DNA of 36,625 nucleotides from assembly GCA_003509545.1 (NCBI GenBank), contig DOLC01000102.1:1-36625 (forward strand), read 5' to 3'. A program made the translations under genes and the position numbers. Shown here in pieces: positions 1 to 7,520 of this stretch. The stretch's first letter is position 1, and each line of letters starts with the position of its first letter. This DNA comes from Peptococcaceae bacterium (GTDB lineage: Bacteria > Bacillota > DSM-521 > Neomoorellales > Neomoorellaceae). The notes below the pieces were generated by a model. The model was not told the origin of the DNA. It was given only the letters and a program-made list of their open reading frames with translations, and made no database searches.

Positions 1-211
1 CTTGCTTGGCTTTCGCTCGCAAAGGCCTCCCTCGCGGGAGGGTCTTTTGCTGGGCTCAAGGGTCCGGCAGGCTGCCCGGCAGAATTTAAGCATCCTGCCT
101 CAGTTGCCGGCCGCAAGGCTACATGCCCTGGCCCTTTTTAAGCCTTTCGCCACGCTTAAAGCCTGGGCTGGCCGCGAAAGCTTGTTCGCTCGCTTCCAAG
201 CCCAAGCAGGC
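1..211. repeat. Dispersed repeat, copy A (left end cut by window)
   Basis: This stretch resembles 36480-36625 almost along its whole overlap (about 80% by eye), and its right half resembles 20821-20925. The outer arms are imperfect inverted repeats: the left end starts CTTGCTTGG and the right end finishes CCAAGCCCAAGCAGG. A central hairpin is visible, with TTTAAGC (137-143) pairing GCTTAAA (154-160) and an extended GCCCTGGC/GCCTGGGC stem (125-132 with 161-168). It has no convincing gene; one open frame crosses it only because it is read through from the downstream gene. It could be a non-autonomous mobile element or a structured RNA. Confidence 0.75.
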
Positions 212-252
212 CTGGCCTGCAAGAAGTGGGGATACGGCAGGGGCAAAAAAGA

Positions 253-281
253 TTGACGCCGGTGGAGGGGGGGCCTATAAT
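253..281 (+). promoter_or_regulatory. Sigma-A promoter for the DUF5693-csaB-murJ operon
   Basis: TTGACG (253-258) and a perfect TATAAT (276-281) are separated by 17 bases. Transcription would start near 288, which places the AAGGAGG at 284-290 at or before the transcript start and argues that it is not the ribosome binding site used. The promoter begins about 40 bases after the repeat ends. Confidence 0.75.
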
Positions 282-320
282 CAAGGAGGAATTAAAGTTA
301 CGGGAAGGGCATGGGGGAAC

Positions 321-2243
321 GTGCGAAGGTCGTGGCGCATTCTGGCGCTATTGATAGTGGTGCTGTTAGGAGCGGCCGCTTCCCTGGGAGCGGTGGCGGG
401 ACGGGTTAGGCTGGAAGGCGCCAACCGTACGGTTACCGTGGCCGTGGACTACCGAGAAGTGGCCAAACTGGCCCGGTGGACGGGCCTTACGGAGAGGGAG
501 GTGTTAGGCCTCCTCGGGGAGAAAGGAGTAAACGCCGTCCTCTTTAAGGAGGATACGATTAGAGAGTTAAGTCCCGAGCGGGTGCGCCTTTACAGCGGCG
601 ATGAAGCAGCCTGGCTTTTTCCCCGGTATGCAGACCGGTTCCGGGCCGGGTTCCTCTATTTTTTCCTGCGGGACCTGGACGTGCTGGAGCAGATTAAAGG
701 ACAGTTGGAACATAAACTCCCGGCTCCGCCGGAGGTTATTTCTACTCCCGATTTCATGGTCGTGGGAATACCCTTTATGCCCCAGGAAGAGCTGGAGGCC
801 TTGGGCCTGGGATTTCCCCGGAACAAGTTGAGGGAAGTAGCCGACCAGGGTTTCCTCCTGCTGGTACAGGTCAGGAGCTGGCCCCAAGCCACCGAGGAGT
901 CCTTGGGGAAGGTGCTGGAACCCCTCCAGCCCTTTAGGCCTTACCTGGCGGCGGTTCTTTTTAACGATAAAGTGCTTCCGGGCTTTCCGGAGGCATTGCC
1001 CGCCCTGGCCGCGGAGATAAGGCAGCTGGGTGCCCCTGTGGGATTAATCGAATTCAACGAGCAGCAGGGGCTTAAGAATCTAGCCCTTTTGATGGACAAG
1101 AAGGCCCTGCGTCTTCATGCCATTCCCCCGGAGAGGATGTTTTCCCTGTCACCGGAGGAGGGAGTGGCACGCTTTACCCTGGCCGCTACGGAGAGGAACG
1201 TCAGGCTTCTCTTCGTGCGCCTATTCTTCCGCCCGGATTCCTCCGACTGGCTGGCGGACAACTTGAGTTACCTAGAGGATCTGCGGGCTTCCCTGGCCGG
1301 GGAAGGCCTGGTTATCGGGCGGGCCGAACCTTTTCCTGCCTTCAAGTCTTGGCGGTTGCTGTGGTTCCTTGCCGGTGTAGGGGTAATTGCCGGCGGAATC
1401 CTCCTCTTGGAGAGCCTGGGTTTCGGGCGCTGGGGATGGGCCCTGGGGATTCTGGGTTGCCTGGGGTGGCTGGGGGCCGGCCTTTTGGGCTACGGTTACG
1501 GTCTTTTCTTGCGCAAGGTCATGGCCTTGGGAGCTGCGGTGGTATTTCCCACTTTGGCGCTGTGGAGCGCCCTGGTAGGCGGCCGTTCCTCGGGCCCGAT
1601 ACCGGCTGCAAAGGTCATCCTGCGGAGCACCTTCGTGTCCTTCCTGGGGGGGTTGCTCATTGCGGGGCTTTTAAGCGAAACCGCTTTTATGCTGCAGTTA
1701 GACCAGTTTACAGGGGTGAAGGCAGCCTTTGTACTACCCCTCCTTATTTTCGGCGTAGGAGCCATATATCGAGAAGAAAAGGATAATTTCTGGCCCACCG
1801 TCAAGGGGTGGCTGCAGCAGAATCTTACGGTTTTGATGCTGTTGATCCTTGCCGCAGCAGCTGCCGCCTTTGTGGTCTACCTCAGCCGCAGCGGCAACCA
1901 GAGCATAGGCCTGCTACCCCTGGAGGGGCAGGTGCGTTTGCTGTTGGACGGGATTTTGGGGGTAAGGCCGCGGTTCAAGGAATTTCTCCTGGGCTATCCA
2001 GCCTTTTTATGGGCGCTTATGCTCCCGTACCGACACCGGTTCCTCCCCTTGTGGCTTCTGGCCCTTACGGGCCAGATTTCGGTGGTCAACACCTTCTGCC
2101 ATATCCACACTCCCCTGGTAGTATCCCTGGTGCGCACGGTCAACGGTTTGTGGGTGGGCCTTCTGGTAGGGATGGGAACCCTAGTTGTTGCTCATGTCCT
2201 CAAAGTCGTCTTCCTGAGGTGTTTCGGCGGTTCGGGGAGGTAA
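321..2243 (+). CDS. DUF5693-family multi-spanning membrane protein
   Basis: A roughly 640-residue membrane protein of unknown biochemical function. From the GTG at 321 there is an N-terminal signal-anchor helix (about residues 5-27), a soluble domain of roughly 300 residues probably outside the membrane, then from about residue 343 a long run of hydrophobic helices reaching the C terminus. The frame stays open further upstream into the repeat, but the promoter at 253-281 predicts transcription from about 288, so GTG 321 with a modest GGGAAGGG site at 302-309 is the best start. I recognise the family from its habitual position just before csaB in Clostridia; a role in envelope polysaccharide assembly is inferred only from that neighbourhood. 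The stop is 7 bases from csaB, so the two are surely co-transcribed. Confidence 0.8.
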   Translation: MRRSWRILALLIVVLLGAAASLGAVAGRVRLEGANRTVTVAVDYREVAKLARWTGLTEREVLGLLGEKGVNAVLFKEDTIRELSPERVRLYSGDEAAWLFPRYADRFRAGFLYFFLRDLDVLEQIKGQLEHKLPAPPEVISTPDFMVVGIPFMPQEELEALGLGFPRNKLREVADQGFLLLVQVRSWPQATEESLGKVLEPLQPFRPYLAAVLFNDKVLPGFPEALPALAAEIRQLGAPVGLIEFNEQQGLKNLALLMDKKALRLHAIPPERMFSLSPEEGVARFTLAATERNVRLLFVRLFFRPDSSDWLADNLSYLEDLRASLAGEGLVIGRAEPFPAFKSWRLLWFLAGVGVIAGGILLLESLGFGRWGWALGILGCLGWLGAGLLGYGYGLFLRKVMALGAAVVFPTLALWSALVGGRSSGPIPAAKVILRSTFVSFLGGLLIAGLLSETAFMLQLDQFTGVKAAFVLPLLIFGVGAIYREEKDNFWPTVKGWLQQNLTVLMLLILAAAAAAFVVYLSRSGNQSIGLLPLEGQVRLLLDGILGVRPRFKEFLLGYPAFLWALMLPYRHRFLPLWLLALTGQISVVNTFCHIHTPLVVSLVRTVNGLWVGLLVGMGTLVVAHVLKVVFLRCFGGSGR

Positions 2244-2250
2244 GTAAGCA

Positions 2251-3354
2251 GTGGTGCGCGTGATGGTTTCCGGCTATTACGGTTTCGGCAATGCCGGGGA
2301 CGAGGCTATTCTCTATAGCATGGTCCAGGCCCTCCGCGGGCTCCACCCCGGGGTGGAGATCATCGTCCTGTCTTCTAATCCCCCTGCCACGGAGAAGTGG
2401 TTGCCGGTAAAGGCCGTTAACCGCTGGCGACCGAGGGAAATCGCCCGGGCTATGTCAGAGGTGAACTTGTTTATCAGCGGCGGAGGCAGCCTTTTCCAGG
2501 ATGTGACCGGGGCTAAAAGCCTCCTTTATTATTTGGGCGTTCTGGAAATGGCCCGCTTTTTTCGCCGGCCCCGAATGGTCTATGCCCAGGGGCTGGGACC
2601 CTTACGGCACAACTGGTCCCGCCGCCTGACCGCCAGGGTTCTGGACAGGGTGCAGCTGATTACCCTGCGCGACGGCGAGTCCCGGGACCTTTTGCAGAGC
2701 ATAGGAGTGCGCCGCCCGGCCGTCAGGGTGACTGCCGATCCTGTGCTGGGCTTGGACCCGGCGTCCCTGGACCTGAAATGCGGCCGCCACAAACTGGTCC
2801 AGCTCGGCCTGGAAGAGGGGCACAGGCCCCTGGCCGGTATTGCGGTACGGCCGTGGGAGGGATTGGGGGTAACCCTGGAGGCCTTGGCGCGCCTGGGTGA
2901 CGATCTGATCGCCCAAGGGTGGGACGTAGTCTTCCTGCCCTTTCATTTTCCCCGGGATGTCGAGGCCGGGCGCCAGGTCCAGCGGCTCATGCAGGGACGG
3001 GCTGTGGTGGTCAAGGAGCGCTTGACCTTAGAGGAGCTGGTGGGCGCCGTGAGCTGCCTGGATTTAATGGTGGGTATGCGGCTGCATGCCCTTATTTTGG
3101 CCGCCGTGCTGGGGATTCCCTTTCTCGGCCTCTCTTACGATCCCAAAGTGGAGGCCTTCTGCCGCCAGGTGGAACAGCCGTACTTGAAGGTTCCCCTCCT
3201 TGAATATGAAGAGCTGGGCAATAAGGTGAAAAGGATCCTGTACGAGGAGCGTTACCTCAAAGAATGCCTGGAAAGGGCGGTGGCCGAACTGCGCCCCCTG
3301 GCCCGCTGTAATGCAGAACTGGCCTTAAGGCTGGCCCTGGGCGGTGAATTATAG
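2251..3354 (+). CDS. csaB: Polysaccharide pyruvyl transferase CsaB
   Basis: Predicted cytoplasmic enzyme that adds ketal-linked pyruvate from phosphoenolpyruvate to a cell-wall polysaccharide; in Bacillus this modification anchors SLH-domain S-layer proteins. The 367-residue length fits the family. Near the N terminus is a Gly-rich SGYYGFGNAGDEA segment, then SGGGSLFQD (about residues 76-84), and a C-terminal GMRLHALILA segment typical of this GT-B-like fold. The start is GTG 2251 with GGGGAGG at 2234-2240; a second in-frame GTG at 2254 is possible. The stop codon abuts the murJ start. An S-layer is implied but no SLH protein lies in the window. Confidence 0.9.
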   Translation: MVRVMVSGYYGFGNAGDEAILYSMVQALRGLHPGVEIIVLSSNPPATEKWLPVKAVNRWRPREIARAMSEVNLFISGGGSLFQDVTGAKSLLYYLGVLEMARFFRRPRMVYAQGLGPLRHNWSRRLTARVLDRVQLITLRDGESRDLLQSIGVRRPAVRVTADPVLGLDPASLDLKCGRHKLVQLGLEEGHRPLAGIAVRPWEGLGVTLEALARLGDDLIAQGWDVVFLPFHFPRDVEAGRQVQRLMQGRAVVVKERLTLEELVGAVSCLDLMVGMRLHALILAAVLGIPFLGLSYDPKVEAFCRQVEQPYLKVPLLEYEELGNKVKRILYEERYLKECLERAVAELRPLARCNAELALRLALGGEL

Positions 3355-4929
3355 GTGGCGGGCGAGAAAGGGGTAGGATCTGTAGCCGGTCTCGCCCGGG
3401 CCGCGGGCCTCGTTCTGGTGTTAAATCTTTTGAGCCGGGTTCTGGGGTTCGTGCGGGATGCGGCCATTGCCGCCCAATTCGGGGCGGGCCCGGCCACCGA
3501 CGCATACATGGTGGCCTACACCATCCCTTATTTCCTGCAGACCATTTTGGGCATGGCCTTCCTCACCGTTATGGTCCCCACCTTGACCACCTACCTGGTA
3601 CGGGGCGAAAGGGAACAGGGCTGGCAGGTCGCCAGCGCCCTGGGGACCTGGACGGCCCTATCCTTGACTGCCCTGTCCCTTTTGGGAATAGCCCTCTCTC
3701 CGCGGCTGGTGCCTATCCTGGCCCCGGGTTTCCCGCCCGCGGTGGAGGACCTGGCGGTCCACCTGACGCGAATAATGTTTCTTTCCCTTCCCTTTATGGG
3801 CACGGGTATGATGATAAGCGGCATTTTGAATGCGGGCCGTTACTTTGCCTCTCCTGCCCTGGCGCCCGCCCTGAGCAATCTGATCATCATAGCCACGGCC
3901 CTTTTTTTCGGTTCCCTTTACGGCATCGAGGGCTTGGCCGCGGGAACGGTGATAAGTTTTGTGGCCTTCCTGGCCGTTCAACTCCCCGACCTTTACCGCA
4001 TGGGCTTCCGCTACACCTGGAGGCCGGACTATCGCCATCCGGTAGTACGGAGGGTGGGCGTGTACCTGCTCCCTGTAATTTTCAGCCTTGCGGTTAACCA
4101 GCTTTACCTGGCCACCAATCGTTTTTTCGCCTCCCAGTTGGCCCCGGGCAGCATTACGGCCCTGGATGTAGGTATTCGTCTGGTGAGCCTCCCCCTGGGT
4201 GTATTTGTGTCGGCCGTCTCCACGGCAGTGTTCCCCGCCCTGTCGGAGGAGGCGGCCCTGGGAAGGCGGGAGGCTATGGCTTACCTCAGCCAGAGGGGGT
4301 TGTCCCTGGTGACCCTGGGTGTGGTGCCCGCGGCGGCCGGCCTAATTATACTGCGTGAGCCCCTGGTGCGCGTGGTCTTCGAACGGGGGGCCTTTGGCCC
4401 GGCGGCCACCCTCATGACGGCCGAAGTGGTCTACTATGCCTCCTGGGGCCTGCTGGCCCAGGCGGCCCAGCCCATCCTTATGCGCTCTTTCTACGCCCTG
4501 GGGGACGTCCGAACTCCGGCCCTGGCTGGGGTGATCTCCGTGGGCCTCAACGCCGGTTTAAGCGCGCTTCTGGTCCGGCCCCTGGGGCACGGAGGTCTGG
4601 CCCTCTCCAATTCCCTGGCGGCTACCTTTTACGTTTTGGTCCTTTACTGTATTTTGAAGGGCCGCCTGCCGGAGCTGGACACCTCCTTTCTTCTCCGGAG
4701 TATGGGGCGCACTTTGTTGGCGGCGGGGGGGATGGGCCTGGCCGCATGGGGGGCCGGCCGCTGGCTAGGCCTGTTTGATCCCGCCCAGGGTCTGTGGGAG
4801 CTGGGGGGGAAGGTTCTGGCCGTTACCGGAGGGTCGGCCGGCCTCTTCCTGGTCCTGGCCCGGTTTTTAGGGGTGGAGGAAATCGGCCAGTTCAAGGCTG
4901 TGTTGTTTAGGGGCCGCCGGGCGAAGTAA
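3355..4929 (+). CDS. murJ: Lipid II flippase MurJ (MviN family)
   Basis: Integral membrane transporter of the MOP superfamily that flips undecaprenyl-linked peptidoglycan precursor (lipid II) to the outer face. The 524 residues contain about 14 hydrophobic helices. The N-terminal LNLLSRVLGFVRDAAIAAQFG segment is split by charged residues in the way typical of MurJ, and conserved Arg residues (R24, R29 region) line the cavity in the family. The GTG start immediately follows the csaB TAG, suggesting translational coupling because no strong separate ribosome binding site is present. Some Firmicutes use Amj as an alternative flippase; here the MviN-type protein is unambiguous, although a second role in exporting the CsaB-modified polymer cannot be excluded. 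Confidence 0.92.
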   Translation: MAGEKGVGSVAGLARAAGLVLVLNLLSRVLGFVRDAAIAAQFGAGPATDAYMVAYTIPYFLQTILGMAFLTVMVPTLTTYLVRGEREQGWQVASALGTWTALSLTALSLLGIALSPRLVPILAPGFPPAVEDLAVHLTRIMFLSLPFMGTGMMISGILNAGRYFASPALAPALSNLIIIATALFFGSLYGIEGLAAGTVISFVAFLAVQLPDLYRMGFRYTWRPDYRHPVVRRVGVYLLPVIFSLAVNQLYLATNRFFASQLAPGSITALDVGIRLVSLPLGVFVSAVSTAVFPALSEEAALGRREAMAYLSQRGLSLVTLGVVPAAAGLIILREPLVRVVFERGAFGPAATLMTAEVVYYASWGLLAQAAQPILMRSFYALGDVRTPALAGVISVGLNAGLSALLVRPLGHGGLALSNSLAATFYVLVLYCILKGRLPELDTSFLLRSMGRTLLAAGGMGLAAWGAGRWLGLFDPAQGLWELGGKVLAVTGGSAGLFLVLARFLGVEEIGQFKAVLFRGRRAK

Positions 4930-4982
4930 AAATCCGACAGGCGGCAGGAAGTGACGGAGAGTTAGCGAATATAGAATCTATT

Positions 4983-4998
4983 ACCCCCTTTGGGGGGT
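4983..4998 (+). other. Short GC-rich hairpin in the fabZ leader
   Basis: ACCCCC (4983-4988 region) can pair with GGGGGT across a TTT loop. It sits about 30 bases before the fabZ start and is not followed by a U-run, so it is not a convincing terminator. A role in mRNA stability or translation is speculative. Confidence 0.35.
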
Positions 4999-5028
4999 TG
5001 TACTCAGGAGCTGAGGAGGATCTCTTCG

Positions 5029-5451
5029 TTGGATATTACGGCCATCCAGGAGATCTTACCCCACCGTTATCCCTTTCTTTTGGTGGACCGGCTGGAAGAG
5101 ATCGAGGCCGGACGGCGGGCCGTAGGCCTCAAAAATGTCAGCGCCAACGAATGGTTTTTTAGCGGGCATTTCCCCGGGTACCCGGTCATGCCGGGGGTAC
5201 TCATCATGGAAGCCCTGGCCCAGGTGGGGGCGGCAGCCCTCTTAAGCCAGCCCGAGTGGCGGGGGAAATTGGTCTTTTTCGGGGGCATGGATAAGGTCCG
5301 TTTCCGCCGCCAGGTCGTACCGGGGGATGTTCTGCGGCTGGAAGCAGAAGTAATTAAGGTTAAGGGTAAGATAGGCAAGGCCCGGGGACGGGCCTGGGTG
5401 GGAGAAGAACTGGCCGCGGAGGGAGAGCTCATCTTTGCCGTAGGTGATTGA
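5029..5451 (+). CDS. fabZ: 3-hydroxyacyl-[acyl-carrier-protein] dehydratase FabZ
   Basis: Dehydrates beta-hydroxyacyl-ACP to trans-2-enoyl-ACP in type II fatty acid synthesis; cytoplasmic hot-dog fold. From TTG 5029 the protein is 140 residues and begins MDITAIQEILPHRYPF, the usual FabZ opening. The catalytic His lies in GHFPG (H47) and the catalytic Glu in PGVLIMEALAQ (E61). The frame extends to 4990, but AGGAGG at 5014-5019 lies 9 bases before TTG 5029, which decides the start. The gene overlaps nothing upstream (100 bases after murJ) and is 14 bases from the next gene. Its isolation from other fab genes and its placement among envelope genes is common in bacteria, where FabZ sits near lipid-linked sugar enzymes. 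Confidence 0.93.
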   Translation: MDITAIQEILPHRYPFLLVDRLEEIEAGRRAVGLKNVSANEWFFSGHFPGYPVMPGVLIMEALAQVGAAALLSQPEWRGKLVFFGGMDKVRFRRQVVPGDVLRLEAEVIKVKGKIGKARGRAWVGEELAAEGELIFAVGD

Positions 5452-5465
5452 GGGAGGATTGGGAA

Positions 5466-6509
5466 GTGAGTGTATGGGCCATTGCGCTGGCCTTCATCCT
5501 TAGCATACTGTTGACGCCTTTCCTTAAACGGGTGGCTCCTCGGATTGGGGCCTTGGACCGTCCCGACCCCCGCAAAGTCCATGACAAGGTAATGCCCCGG
5601 TTGGGAGGAGTGGCCATCTTCGCGGGCTTCCTGGCCGCCTATCTGGCAGCGGGCATGTACCGTCCTCCCTTTCAGGGATTACTTTGGGGGGCGGGCCTCA
5701 TCCTGGTGGTGGGGCTGGTGGACGATATACGGGGCTTGAGCCCCCGCTGGAAACTGGCTGGCCAGTTAGCAGCCGCCTTGGTAGTTACTTTCTCAGGGGC
5801 GAGGGTGGAATTCCTAACCAATCCCTTCGACGGTTTCCTTGTCTTGGGGAAGCTGGCCGTCCCGGTAACGGTGTTGTGGCTGGTGGGGGTTACCAACGCC
5901 CTCAATTTGGTGGACGGCTTGGACGGCCTGGCCGCAGGTACGGCCCTTATCGCCTCGGCGACCATGGCGGTGGTGGCCTGGTTGGAGGGCGAGACAACGG
6001 TGGCCTTTTTGGCCCTCGCCCTGGCCGCCGCCATCCTGGGGTTTTTGCCCTATAACTTTCACCCGGCCAGCATCTTTATGGGTGACAGCGGTTCCATGTT
6101 TCTAGGCCTTACCTTGGCCTCCCTGGCCGTGTTGGGCTTGACCAAGAGCGCCACGGTTATCTCCTTGTTCATCCCGGTGCTCATTTTGGGTATACCCATT
6201 CTGGATACCTTCTTTGCCATCGTCCGCCGGTTTTTGAACCGCCGCCCTATTTTTCAGCCGGACAAAGGCCACCTCCACCACTGTTTGATGGCCTACGGGT
6301 TGACGCAAAAACAGGCCGTGTTGGCCATCTACGTGGTGAATTTGTGTCTCGGTGCCAGCGCGGTATTGCTTACCCGGTTGACCACGGATCAGGGAATGAT
6401 CATTTTGATCCTCCTGTCCGTGGCCGTGGTGTGGGCCAGCAACCGCCTGGGAGTAACCGGTTACCGCCTGAAGCCCGGCAAGAGGGAGCATAAGGCCTTT
6501 CATTCTTAG
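5466..6509 (+). CDS. tagO: Undecaprenyl-phosphate GlcNAc-1-phosphate transferase (WecA/TagO type)
   Basis: Polyprenyl-phosphate glycosylphosphotransferase of the MraY/WecA family, which would load a UDP-N-acetylhexosamine phosphate onto undecaprenyl phosphate to begin teichoic acid or other wall polymers. The 347-residue protein has about ten membrane helices. Visible motifs are VDDIRG (85-90), NLVDGLDGLAAG (147-158), MGDSGS (205-210) and the HLHH loop (269-272) characteristic of WecA/TagO rather than MraY. GTG 5466 follows GGGAGG (5452-5457) by 8 bases; a TTG at 5448 overlapping the fabZ stop is also in frame but poorly placed. It likely feeds the polymer modified by CsaB; that link is inference. 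The operon ends at the terminator at 6549-6575. Confidence 0.88.
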   Translation: MSVWAIALAFILSILLTPFLKRVAPRIGALDRPDPRKVHDKVMPRLGGVAIFAGFLAAYLAAGMYRPPFQGLLWGAGLILVVGLVDDIRGLSPRWKLAGQLAAALVVTFSGARVEFLTNPFDGFLVLGKLAVPVTVLWLVGVTNALNLVDGLDGLAAGTALIASATMAVVAWLEGETTVAFLALALAAAILGFLPYNFHPASIFMGDSGSMFLGLTLASLAVLGLTKSATVISLFIPVLILGIPILDTFFAIVRRFLNRRPIFQPDKGHLHHCLMAYGLTQKQAVLAIYVVNLCLGASAVLLTRLTTDQGMIILILLSVAVVWASNRLGVTGYRLKPGKREHKAFHS

Positions 6510-6548
6510 CGCTTTTCGTAGAGGGATATTCCTGAACAAACATCCAGG

Positions 6549-6575
6549 CACCGGCTTTGCGGCCGGTGTTTTTTT
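6549..6575 (+). terminator. Rho-independent terminator after tagO
   Basis: A 7-bp stem CACCGGC (6549-6555) with GCCGGTG (6562-6568), loop of 6 bases, followed by seven T residues. It separates the envelope block from the DUF421 block. Confidence 0.9.
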
Positions 6576-6635
6576 GTCGCATTTCTTACTCCCAGCCGGG
6601 GATACTACACTTGAGTCTGCAAGGCACGGGAGGAG

Positions 6636-6737
6636 ATGGAGTTGCGGGACCTCTTGATCGAGGGCTTGGCCATTCTTCTTTTTGTGGCGGCGGGCATCGG
6701 GGTATTGATATACTTGCACAGCCGCGAGTTGTTGTAA
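6636..6737 (+). CDS. Tiny single-helix membrane protein (31-33 residues)
   Basis: A short open frame giving MELRDLLIEGLAILLFVAAG followed by a further 13 residues, ending TAA at 6735-6737. It has one hydrophobic helix (about residues 10-27) flanked by charged ends, the layout of regulatory or sporulation micro-proteins. A strong GGGAGGAG (6628-6635) is too close to ATG 6636 but well spaced for the in-frame TTG at 6642, so the product may be 31 residues. It ends 21 bases before the DUF421 gene, which has its own good ribosome binding site, so the two are probably co-transcribed. Function unknown. Confidence 0.6.
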   Translation: MELRDLLIEGLAILLFVAAGIGVLIYLHSRELL

Positions 6738-6758
6738 ACCTGAAGGGAGGTAGGGGAA

Positions 6759-7508
6759 ATGGTAGTGGCGACCGTTGAAGTTGTGCTGCAGACCTTTTTG
6801 GCTTTTGTAGCTATATTGATCTACGCCCGCATTTTAGGCAAACAACAGGTGGGCCAGCTCACTTTTTTTGAATATGTAAACGGCATCACCTTCGGGAGCA
6901 TTGCGGCCGTTCTGGCCACCGATTTAAGCCCTAACAGCACCTGGGTGCATTTCCTGGGCCTCACCCTCTTCGCCGCCCTCACCTGGGCTGCAGGTTATAT
7001 ATCCCTAGTAAGCAGGCCCGCCCGCAAGCTGATTTCAGGGGAACCCACGGTGGTTATTCACAACGGGAAGATCCTGGAGCAAAACATGCGCAAAATGCGC
7101 TATAATGTTGATGAATTGTCCATGCAGCTCCGGGAGAAAAACGTCTTCGATATCGGGGATGTGGAATATGCCATTTTGGAGCCCGACGGCAATCTGAGCG
7201 TTCTTTTGAAGTCCCAGAAGCGGCCCGTAACCCCGGCCGACCTTTCCCTGTCTACGGTCTACGAGGGTGTGCCTACGGAAATAATCGTGGACGGCGAGAT
7301 CCTCTTTGAAAACCTCAAACAGAATCACCTTGATGAAAAGTGGTTGTTGGAGCAGCTTCAGTCCCAAGGAGTGCAAGACGTAAGTCAAGTAGACTATGCC
7401 GTCCTCCGGAGCGACGGCGCCCTCTATATCAACCTCAAGCAAGATAATCTGACCAATCCAGTGGACATTACCGATGCACCCCAGAGCCCTATAAAAGTTG
7501 ATAAGTGA
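6759..7508 (+). CDS. DUF421 / YetF-family membrane protein
   Basis: A 249-residue protein with three N-terminal membrane helices (about residues 5-25, 36-55, 60-82) and a soluble C-terminal region containing two copies of a small alpha/beta YetF-type domain. The segments around GEPTVVIHNGKI (about 92-103) and VPTEIIVDGEILFENL (about 170-185) show this internal duplication. B. subtilis paralogues include YetF, YrbG and YkjA, several of them produced in sporulation; their molecular function is not settled. ATG 6759 follows AAGGGAGG (6743-6750) by 8 bases. The gene sits 12 bases before the phosphohexomutase gene, so these probably share a transcript. Confidence 0.85.
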   Translation: MVVATVEVVLQTFLAFVAILIYARILGKQQVGQLTFFEYVNGITFGSIAAVLATDLSPNSTWVHFLGLTLFAALTWAAGYISLVSRPARKLISGEPTVVIHNGKILEQNMRKMRYNVDELSMQLREKNVFDIGDVEYAILEPDGNLSVLLKSQKRPVTPADLSLSTVYEGVPTEIIVDGEILFENLKQNHLDEKWLLEQLQSQGVQDVSQVDYAVLRSDGALYINLKQDNLTNPVDITDAPQSPIKVDK

Positions 7509-7520
7509 GGAGGGAAACCC

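Noticed and set aside
123..320. N-terminal extension of the first gene through the repeat
   Set aside because: The promoter at 253-281 lies inside it, and the added segment is repeat-derived and not membrane-protein-like.
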